This document shows positions 1-5,332 of a stretch of DNA of 9,220 bases, piece after piece. The position numbers were made by a program, and so were the translations under genes. The stretch lies in assembly GCA_026991005.1 (NCBI GenBank), contig JALXCH010000028.1, positions 1 to 9,220 on the forward strand, given 5' to 3'. The notes beneath the pieces are model-generated. The model was given only the letters and a program-made list of their open reading frames with translations. It had not been told where the DNA came from and searched no databases. This DNA is from Calditrichia bacterium (GTDB lineage: Bacteria > Calditrichota > Calditrichia > RBG-13-44-9). Each line of letters begins with the position of its first letter. Position 1 is the stretch's first letter.

Positions 1-1417
1 CGCCTAACTGCATTTTCCAGGGGGTACCACCCAGGATGTGTCCCACCTTTAAATCCTGAAGCATTTCGCCAGCCACTGCTGCTGCTACGCAGATAACAGC
101 CGCCACACCTAATACTGCCGCAACGCCCGGTAATCCGCGTACTCCCAGGGCAACCATCAGAATTGCGGCGACAATCAGAGTGGAAATGGTTAATCCCGAT
201 ATGGGGTTATTACTGGAACCGATAAGACCTACCAAATATCCGGAAACGGCGGCAAAGAAAAATCCTGCAATAATCATAACGATTGTGGCGGTAATTGCTG
301 CCACTACATCCTGAGAGAAATAGAGGTAAATAAAGAAGGTACCGATTGAAGCCAGTGCAATGCCAAGGAAGACCCATTTAAAGGGCAGATCCTTTTCGGT
401 ACGGTCTTCTTCCGGTCCTTCTGCGGCGGCTTGTTTTACATCGCGAATGGCGCGTCCCAGACCGGTGGCCAGGCTTTTCCGCATTTTATATAAAGTGTAG
501 GCTGCACTCATTAACATGCCCCCAATGGCAATGGGGCGAACAATGTTTTTCCAGACATTCACAGCCATTTCAATCCAGGAACCTTCGGGAATATGACCGC
601 CGGTAATCAATTGGGGACCCAGGAAGTAGAGCAGAAGGGGAACAAACAATCCCCAGGCTAATAAACCACCGGTAAAGTTCAGGGCAGCCAGTTCCGGACC
701 AATAATGTAGCCCACCCCCATATAGGCAGGACTGACTCCGGGTGTACTAATAAGCATTCCACCGCCGGCTTTTACCGAAGCACCACTTCCCACTCCGATA
801 CTTTTGTCTCCGAAATGAATGAATGCTTCGCCTTTACTAGCAAAAACTTTAAACTCTTTCAGAGCCTGAATTAACGCACCCAGTCCCATTGCCCCAAAAA
901 GGAATTTGGCGCCACTAGCACCTGCCCGACCAGCTTTGTGAATTTCTGCGGCAGCAACCGATTCCGGAAAAGGCAGTTCTTCATCTTCAACCATCACCCG
1001 GCGTAAAATGGTTACAAACATAATTCCAATGATCGAACCAACAAACATAATGGCGGTGGCTTCCAGATAATGATGGAAGGACCAGAAACCACCTTCCCAT
1101 ACTTTTTTCCCATCCACCTCGGCAATAATAAAAGCGGGTATGGTAAAAATGGCGCCTGCGGCAATGGATTCTCCTATGGAACCGACGGTTCGTGCAATAT
1201 TCTCTTCCAGAATCGAACCTTTCATTAACCTCAGCAATGCCATACCGATTACAGCTGCCGGGTAAGTTGCTGCAATCGTCATACCTGCTTTAAGACCCAA
1301 ATAGGCGTTTGCTGCTCCCAGAATAACGGTCATGAATAAACCGAGAATGAGGGCTCGTAATGTGAATTCGGGCATGCTCGTGTCCGGGGGAACATATGGT
1401 TTGAAATGTTTGCTCAT
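1..1417 (-). CDS. OPT-family oligopeptide transporter, N-terminal part (runs off left edge)
   Basis: Proton-coupled oligopeptide transporter family protein of the inner membrane, likely importing small peptides or related metal-binding compounds; the substrate cannot be read from sequence. The reading frame is open from an ATG at 1417 to the window edge, giving 472 codons. Prokaryotic OPT proteins are usually about 600-680 residues, so roughly the last quarter is missing. The protein is mostly hydrophobic helices with many Gly/Ala. Visible family-like stretches are the N-terminal GAANAYLGLKAGMT (about residues 28-41), the loop GSSNNPISGLT (400-410) and GGTPWKMQ near the end. A charged loop rich in Glu/Asp and Lys lies around residues 330-345. 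The start is supported by a very strong Shine-Dalgarno sequence 4 bases upstream. It diverges from the polysaccharide genes and has its own promoter, so it is probably functionally unrelated to them. Family assignment is firm; substrate is unknown. Confidence 0.93.
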   Translation of the reverse strand, partial: MSKHFKPYVPPDTSMPEFTLRALILGLFMTVILGAANAYLGLKAGMTIAATYPAAVIGMALLRLMKGSILEENIARTVGSIGESIAAGAIFTIPAFIIAEVDGKKVWEGGFWSFHHYLEATAIMFVGSIIGIMFVTILRRVMVEDEELPFPESVAAAEIHKAGRAGASGAKFLFGAMGLGALIQALKEFKVFASKGEAFIHFGDKSIGVGSGASVKAGGGMLISTPGVSPAYMGVGYIIGPELAALNFTGGLLAWGLFVPLLLYFLGPQLITGGHIPEGSWIEMAVNVWKNIVRPIAIGGMLMSAAYTLYKMRKSLATGLGRAIRDVKQAAAEGPEEDRTEKDLPFKWVFLGIALASIGTFFIYLYFSQDVVAAITATIVMIIAGFFFAAVSGYLVGLIGSSNNPISGLTISTLIVAAILMVALGVRGLPGVAAVLGVAAVICVAAAVAGEMLQDLKVGHILGGTPWKMQLG

Positions 1418-1421
1418 AATG

Positions 1422-1428
1422 CCTCCTT
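1422..1428 (-). promoter_or_regulatory. Ribosome binding site of the OPT transporter
   Basis: On the minus strand this reads AAGGAGG, a near-perfect anti-16S match, 4 bases before the ATG at 1417. It fixes the start codon. Most genes of the polysaccharide cluster have much weaker sites. Confidence 0.85.
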
Positions 1429-1462
1429 GTTTAAATCCCTTCAGGAATAAAATTGCGAAATC

Positions 1463-1491
1463 AATATATAAAAGTAGACCTTTTTAATCAA
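1463..1491 (-). promoter_or_regulatory. Candidate sigma-70 promoter for the OPT transporter
   Basis: On the minus strand TTGATT (1491-1486) is followed by a 17-base spacer and TATATT (1468-1463). These match 4 of 6 and 5 of 6 consensus bases at ideal spacing. Transcription would begin near 1456, leaving a leader of about 40 bases that contains the strong ribosome binding site. This is inferred from pattern only. Confidence 0.6.
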
Positions 1492-1519
1492 GATATTAAT
1501 GATAAGAGTTGTAGTCTCA

Positions 1520-1552
1520 TTTTGAGAAAAATATTTTGATATTTTCTCAAAA
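1520..1552. repeat. AT-rich inverted repeat between divergent genes (candidate operator)
   Basis: TTTTGAGAAAA (1520-1530) is exactly inverted as TTTTCTCAAAA (1542-1552) around an 11-base spacer. Each arm is itself nearly symmetric (TTTT-N3-AAAA). No T-run follows on either strand that would make it a usual terminator. It lies upstream of the leftward promoter and overlaps the best candidate rightward -35 box, so an operator bound by a dimeric regulator is the favoured reading. The regulator is unknown. Confidence 0.5.
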
Positions 1553-1564
1553 AAACGTTAAATT
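1536..1564 (+). promoter_or_regulatory. Weak candidate promoter for the polysaccharide cluster
   Basis: TTGATA (1536-1541) and TAAATT (1559-1564) are separated by 17 bases and match 5 of 6 and 4 of 6 sigma-70 consensus positions. The leader to the first gene would be about 110 bases. Its -35 box falls in the loop of the inverted repeat, which would suit repression. In such AT-rich DNA chance matches are common, so confidence is low. Confidence 0.35.
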
Positions 1565-1646
1565 ATCTTAAATATAGTTGGGATGTTTTAACCTATTTGA
1601 GTGAAAAATGGAACTACCTAATCTCCAATAATATTTATAGAAGAAA

Positions 1647-1662
1647 AAAACAGTACTGTTTT
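1647..1662. repeat. Perfect 16-bp palindrome upstream of the sugar transferase gene
   Basis: AAAACAGTACTGTTTT is self-complementary over all 16 bases and ends 19 bases before the GTG at 1682. It could be an operator for a dimeric DNA-binding protein, or in RNA a 6-bp hairpin with a GUAC loop close to the start codon. It does not match LexA, Fur or another operator I can name. Confidence 0.5.
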
Positions 1663-1681
1663 CGTTTAATGAATTTAGACT

Positions 1682-2746
1682 GTGATATCAATCACCCTGA
1701 CGAGAATTGAAGTGCCTAAATTCAAATCGATGGAAAATGTAATGCTTAGTACAGTCACGGAAGAGAATTTTAGCAGGAGCGTTCGGAAACCCGAGAAAAA
1801 TAAGGTTGCAATTGTAGGTTACAATCCTGCGGGGATTAATGTTTATTTAAAGCTGAGTCAGCACCCCAAAGATTTGCTACGGTTTGCAGGTTTTATTCGG
1901 GTTTACGATATTGCGTTTCATCCGGAAGTAACCAATTTGCCACCCATTCTCGGGAAAATCTCCTCTTTTAAAGAAATTGTGGAGGAGTACGGGATTGAGC
2001 GGGTGATTATTGCTTTAGATCCTACCGATATCGGTAAAATTCACGAAATTATTCAGCTTTGTAAAACCAATAACGTTCAGTACGATTTAATTTCTGAATT
2101 GTACGATATTGTTTACGGACAGGTTTTTCGGCAAATTTTACTGGATATTAAACGTCCCATTGAAATCAGTTATCGGCGCTTTTTTGATCTCCTTTTTTCC
2201 ATTCCGCTTTTTATTTTGTTTTTACCTTTATGGATTATCATTGCCATTGCTATCAAACTCGATTCACCGGGGCCGGTGATTTATTCCCAGGAACGAGTAG
2301 GGAAGTATGGACGCGTGTTTCGAATATTTAAATTCCGCTCCATGCGTAGCGATGCCGAAAAATTGAGCGGGCCTCAACTTGCGACCGAAAATGATCCTCG
2401 GATTACGCGAGTAGGGCGGTTTTTACGAAAAACGCGTCTGGATGAGTTACCCCAGCTTATTAATGTAATCATTGGAGATATGAGCATTATTGGGCCTCGT
2501 CCGGAACGTCCGTATTTTGTAGAGAAATATAAAAAAGAAATTCCGTTTTATATGAATCGACTGCGGGTTAAGCCGGGAATTACCGGCCTGGCGCAAGTGG
2601 AAACCGGTTACGATGAATCCATTGAAGACGTGCGTGAAAAGTTGAAATACGATATTTATTATATCGAACATCGAAAATCCGTGTGGTTAAACCTGAAGAT
2701 TTTGTTAAAAACCATCTGGGTGGTCTTTACGGCTCAGGGCATTTAA
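1682..2746 (+). CDS. Polyprenyl-phosphate sugar-1-phosphate transferase (bacterial sugar transferase family)
   Basis: Initiating enzyme of exopolysaccharide synthesis: it would move a sugar-1-phosphate from a UDP-sugar to undecaprenyl phosphate at the inner face of the cytoplasmic membrane. Residues about 40-150 form a Rossmann-like domain (VAIVGYNPAGINV near 42-54). The catalytic domain begins near 165 with a hydrophobic segment (about 167-191) and carries FKFRSM (216-221), the Asp-Glu dyad in TRLDELPQL (D254, E255), GPRPERP (271-277) and KPGITGLAQ (297-305). The usual long members (about 460 residues) have four N-terminal membrane helices; here they are absent, and TAG at 1676-1678 closes the frame just upstream. 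The start is uncertain: GTG at 1682 has no clear ribosome site, and ATG at 1730 or 1742 (GGA 7 bases before the latter) are alternatives. First gene of the rightward cluster, 9 bases before the deacetylase. The sugar specificity cannot be told. Confidence 0.93.
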   Translation: MISITLTRIEVPKFKSMENVMLSTVTEENFSRSVRKPEKNKVAIVGYNPAGINVYLKLSQHPKDLLRFAGFIRVYDIAFHPEVTNLPPILGKISSFKEIVEEYGIERVIIALDPTDIGKIHEIIQLCKTNNVQYDLISELYDIVYGQVFRQILLDIKRPIEISYRRFFDLLFSIPLFILFLPLWIIIAIAIKLDSPGPVIYSQERVGKYGRVFRIFKFRSMRSDAEKLSGPQLATENDPRITRVGRFLRKTRLDELPQLINVIIGDMSIIGPRPERPYFVEKYKKEIPFYMNRLRVKPGITGLAQVETGYDESIEDVREKLKYDIYYIEHRKSVWLNLKILLKTIWVVFTAQGI

Positions 2747-2755
2747 ACGCATTCT

Positions 2756-3586
2756 ATGAGGGCAATTCTGTCGTTTGATATTGAGGAATGGTTTCATCCC
2801 GAGGTTTTTAATGGGGTAATTAGTCCGGATTCCTGGGAAATGCTTCCATCCCGGGTGGAAGAAAATGTGGACATTATTCTGGAAATACTGGAACGCCACA
2901 ACGTCGTGGCGACTTTTTTTATTCTTGGTTGGGTAGCCGAGCGGCATCCAGAAATGGTAAAACGAATCCATCGGGCCGGGCACGAAGTTGCCAGCCATGG
3001 TTATGCCCACCGCATGATTACACAGATGACCCCGGAAGAGTTTGAAACGGATTTAGTGCGTGCATTACAGATTTTACGGAATCTTGTGGATGCGCCTGTG
3101 GCGGGATATCGGGCTCCTACATTTTCTATTACTCCACACACCCTCTGGGCGCTACCTATACTGGCTAAACATGGTATTCAGTACGATTCTTCCGTTTTTC
3201 CCATTCATCACGATCGATATGGATATCCGGATGCTCCTCGTAAACCTTACATTATTTATCAGGAGAATGAAAAGCAAATTCAAGAATTTCCGATGCCCAC
3301 CGTTCAGATAGGGAAAATTCGACTACCTGTGGGAGGCGGAGGGTATTTTCGACTCTATCCTCTCTCCCTTACTAATTTCTTATTAAAAAGAGCGGAATCG
3401 CAGAAAATAACCATCATCTTTTATGCCCATCCCTGGGAATTTGATCTGCATCTGCCCTCTGTTGCCCTGCCTTTGCTTTCCCGTATTCGACATTATTCAG
3501 GAATTGGGAAAATGAAAGAACGTCTGGAACAACTTTTAAATCGATACGAGTTTACTTCTTTTACTTTATTTCATTCCAGGGTTTGA
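2756..3586 (+). CDS. NodB-type polysaccharide deacetylase (XrtA-associated-like subfamily)
   Basis: Metal-dependent carbohydrate esterase family 4 enzyme that would remove N-acetyl groups from the polysaccharide. Visible motifs: SFDIEEWFH (6-14), with D8 and an acidic pair replacing the usual Asp-Asp; SHGYAH (80-85), with metal-binding His81 and His85; YRAPTFS (118-124); and YAHPWEFD (223-230), with the catalytic-type His225. The SFDIEEWFH start and the YAHPWE ending are typical of the deacetylase subfamily found in exosortase/PEP-CTERM exopolysaccharide loci. The C-terminal 75 residues resemble the small DUF3473 extension. No signal peptide is seen, so it would act in the cytoplasm or be exported by another route. 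It follows the sugar transferase by 9 bases and is probably cotranscribed. Only a weak ribosome site (AGGGC) precedes the ATG. The fold assignment is firm; the exact substrate is inferred. Confidence 0.92.
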   Translation: MRAILSFDIEEWFHPEVFNGVISPDSWEMLPSRVEENVDIILEILERHNVVATFFILGWVAERHPEMVKRIHRAGHEVASHGYAHRMITQMTPEEFETDLVRALQILRNLVDAPVAGYRAPTFSITPHTLWALPILAKHGIQYDSSVFPIHHDRYGYPDAPRKPYIIYQENEKQIQEFPMPTVQIGKIRLPVGGGGYFRLYPLSLTNFLLKRAESQKITIIFYAHPWEFDLHLPSVALPLLSRIRHYSGIGKMKERLEQLLNRYEFTSFTLFHSRV

Positions 3587-3590
3587 AATC

Positions 3591-3630
3591 TGCATGTTTT
3601 AAAGTAAATTTACTGCAGTTTAAATTTTGC
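3591..3630. repeat. Nested AT-rich inverted repeats after the deacetylase gene
   Basis: The perfect palindrome AGTAAATTTACT (3603-3614) sits between TTTAAA at 3598-3603 and TTTAAA at 3619-3624. GCA (3592-3594) and TGC (3628-3630) add three further pairs at the ends. The stem is AT-rich, interrupted, and followed by no strong T-run, so it is at best a weak transcript-end or protein-binding structure. Confidence 0.3.
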
Positions 3631-3676
3631 TTGATATCACAGACAGCAGTTCTTATTAATATACCTTTGCGAAGGT

Positions 3677-3704
3677 CTGACGAAAAGCATCTTTTTAATA
3701 TAAT
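3677..3704 (+). promoter_or_regulatory. Candidate internal promoter ahead of the STAS gene
   Basis: CTGACG (3677-3682, 4 of 6 matches to TTGACA), a 16-base spacer and a perfect TATAAT (3699-3704) precede the STAS gene. The expected transcription start near 3711 leaves a leader of about 25 bases. It lies in the only sizeable gap of the rightward cluster (148 bases), which suggests the STAS-export-kinase genes can be transcribed apart from the first two genes. Confidence 0.55.
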
Positions 3705-3720
3705 TCGGCTATGAACCGAA
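3704..3720. repeat. Short inverted repeat at the predicted transcription start
   Basis: TTCGG (3704-3708) and CCGAA (3716-3720) are inverted around a 7-base spacer, directly after the -10 box and just before the ribosome site AGGA (3724-3727). It could be an operator at the start of transcription or a small hairpin near the 5' end of the mRNA. With only 5 bp per arm it could also be chance. Confidence 0.3.
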
Positions 3721-3734
3721 AATAGGATTATGTT

Positions 3735-4544
3735 ATGGAAAAAGATGGGATTAAAATCAACTCAAGATTTCTTGATGATGAAGGAAAATACCTTTTGATT
3801 GAATTAGGAGGGTATGTCGATCAGGCAAATTGCCATCACCTTCAGCACGAAATTAACGAGGCACTTAAAGCAGATATTGTAAATATCATATTCGACCTTA
3901 AGGATTTAACTTACATGAGCAGTGCCGGTTGGGGAATTCTGGTGGGCGAAATTAAGCGATTTCGTGAAAGAGGTGGAGATATAAAACTGGCGAACATGCC
4001 ACTTAATATTTATGAAGTATATCAAATGCTGGAATTTTATCATATTCTTCAGGATTATCCCACGGTTCAAGATGCCTACAATAGTTTTACCGGCAAAAAA
4101 TATGCTGCTCGTAAAACGGAATCGGCTGCTCTAAACAATCAGGAAAAACCGGTAGAAACGGCTCTGAAAGTGGAGTCGGAGGATGCTCAGATGAATGAAG
4201 ATAAACATGAAGAAGAACTGGTGGATAAATTCTCTCTGGAGCTGGAAGATATTTTGCAGGAGTCACCGGAAGTTACAGCAGGAAAAGAGAAAAGTTTAAA
4301 AAGGGTAGAGTTTATTCCGATTTCTATTGAAGAAACAGCCGATACAGCCAATTTGCCTCTGGCAGAAAAGGTGAAACGGGTCATCGCCAAACGCCCGTTT
4401 GCAAATATATTTCAAATTCGCAGGATTTTACGGCATGAGGAATTCGGCAATACCAAAATTGGCATTATAAGATTGTGGTTCTTATTAAAAGAATTGGATT
4501 TAGATACCCGTGAAAAACGATATCGCTTTTATCGCTCTTGTTAA
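3735..4544 (+). CDS. STAS-domain (anti-sigma antagonist-like) protein with acidic linker and extra C-terminal domain
   Basis: Likely regulator of the cluster acting by partner switching. Residues about 8-118 form a STAS domain: a beta-strand start (KYLLIELGGYVD), IIFDLKDLTYMSSAGWG (51-67) and GGDIKLANM (80-88). In MSSAGWG the second serine (S63) aligns with the phosphorylated serine of SpoIIAA/RsbV proteins. Stand-alone antagonists have about 100-120 residues, so this protein is more than twice that length. Residues about 120-205 are a low-complexity, Glu-rich linker. Residues about 208-269 are compact and basic with predicted helices and a final strand-like TREKRYRFYR. This could be a winged-helix-like domain, but I do not recognise it. 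ATG at 3735 has AGGA 7 bases upstream. Its stop is only 3-18 bases from the export-protein start, so translation may be coupled. No anti-sigma kinase or phosphatase is in the window. Confidence 0.85.
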   Translation: MEKDGIKINSRFLDDEGKYLLIELGGYVDQANCHHLQHEINEALKADIVNIIFDLKDLTYMSSAGWGILVGEIKRFRERGGDIKLANMPLNIYEVYQMLEFYHILQDYPTVQDAYNSFTGKKYAARKTESAALNNQEKPVETALKVESEDAQMNEDKHEEELVDKFSLELEDILQESPEVTAGKEKSLKRVEFIPISIEETADTANLPLAEKVKRVIAKRPFANIFQIRRILRHEEFGNTKIGIIRLWFLLKELDLDTREKRYRFYRSC

Positions 4545-4550
4545 AAAATG

Positions 4551-4555
4551 AGGAG
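4551..4555 (+). promoter_or_regulatory. Ribosome binding site that decides the export-protein start
   Basis: AGGAG lies 7 bases before GTG at 4563. The upstream in-frame ATG at 4548 has no ribosome site and would itself be part of this signal. This favours GTG 4563 over ATG 4548. Confidence 0.65.
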
Positions 4556-4562
4556 ACCAACA

Positions 4563-5315
4563 GTGTTAATCACTCTTTTGGAGCATCCGGTTATAAAGCC
4601 TATTGTAATTTTAATTCTTGGCGTGCTTGTGTTCTCGACCACCATAAATGCTCAAACATCACCTCAAGGGCCAACCAGACAAACGCAGATAGTTTCGCCC
4701 CAACCCGAGAACATTTCTGAAGAAGAATATCCCTTTCATCCCGGGGATGGAGTATTGGTTTCGGTGTTTCCGGATACCGCTTCTTTTTTAAACCGTATTT
4801 TTCCCATTGATGATACCGGACATATTTTAATGCCCATTGTGGGCAAAGTAAATGTCAGCAAAATGACTGAACAAGAACTGGTGGATTTTATTTTGAAAAA
4901 TTTCAATGAATATTTAAAATATCCCTATGTTCAGGTAAGGCCATTAATCCGGGTGAGTGTTTTAGGAGGTGTTCGGAGGCCGGGATTTTATTATATAGAT
5001 CCGAATCGTTCCTTATGGGAGTTAATTTACGAAACAGGTGGTCCTGTAAGGGAGGATGGTTTGAAGAAGATGAAATGGGAACGGAATCGGGAATTTGTTT
5101 CTAAAGATTTAATTCCCTATCTTCAGAGTGGTCAGTCGCTTGCGCATATGGGATTAAAATCAGGAGATCAGATCTGGACTCCTTCTCAACGAGCCAGAAC
5201 CTGGGTCGATATCTTCCGAGATCTTATGATTGTTGCCAGTTTTTTTATGACGTTCTACGTAATTTATCGCGATTATCGACGAGATGAATTAAGGTATGGT
5301 CGGTATTATTATTAA
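4563..5315 (+). CDS. Polysaccharide export protein (Wza-like, Poly_export and SLBB domains) with C-terminal membrane helix
   Basis: Component of the envelope-spanning export channel for the polysaccharide. From GTG 4563 it has 250 residues. A hydrophobic signal-like segment (about 10-26) ends in TINA|Q near residue 30, consistent with signal peptidase I; there is no lipobox cysteine, unlike classical Wza. A Poly_export domain spans about 57-126 (HPGDGVLVSVFP, GHILMPIVGKV, YPYVQVRP) and an SLBB domain about 128-202 (VSVLGGVRRPGFYYI, GDQIWTP). One SLBB domain rather than Wza's two makes it shorter than Wza (about 380). Residues about 216-235 form a second hydrophobic helix, followed by a basic, tyrosine-rich tail ending RYGRYYY. 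ATG at 4548 would add five residues but lacks a ribosome site. It lies between the STAS gene and the kinase gene (17-base gap), a usual pairing with the chain-length/kinase protein. Whether the last helix lies in the outer or inner membrane is open. Confidence 0.9.
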   Translation: MLITLLEHPVIKPIVILILGVLVFSTTINAQTSPQGPTRQTQIVSPQPENISEEEYPFHPGDGVLVSVFPDTASFLNRIFPIDDTGHILMPIVGKVNVSKMTEQELVDFILKNFNEYLKYPYVQVRPLIRVSVLGGVRRPGFYYIDPNRSLWELIYETGGPVREDGLKKMKWERNREFVSKDLIPYLQSGQSLAHMGLKSGDQIWTPSQRARTWVDIFRDLMIVASFFMTFYVIYRDYRRDELRYGRYYY

Positions 5316-5321
5316 AAAAGT

Positions 5322-5327
5322 GAGAGG
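5322..5327 (+). promoter_or_regulatory. Ribosome binding site of the Wzz/BY-kinase gene
   Basis: GAGAGG lies 5 bases before the ATG at 5333 and supports that start. It falls in the 17-base gap after the export-protein stop codon, indicating cotranscription. Confidence 0.55.
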
Positions 5328-5332
5328 TTATT

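Noticed and set aside
1520..1552. Rho-independent terminator reading of the inverted repeat.
   Set aside because: The stem is almost all A/T, the loop is long and no U-run follows on either strand; it also lies upstream of both genes.
1647..1662. LexA (SOS) box reading of the palindrome ACAGTACTGT.
   Set aside because: The known Gram-negative LexA site has CTGT and ACAG half-sites in the opposite order and with a wider spacing.
1669..1710. A 13-codon frame (MNLDCDINHPDEN) starting at ATG 1669 and overlapping the first polysaccharide gene, as a possible leader peptide.
   Set aside because: There is no ribosome site, no run of regulatory codons and no attenuator pair; it is short enough to occur by chance.
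2705..3010. A 101-codon minus-strand frame opposite the deacetylase.
   Set aside because: It is antisense to conserved catalytic motifs of the deacetylase and has no recognisable domain.
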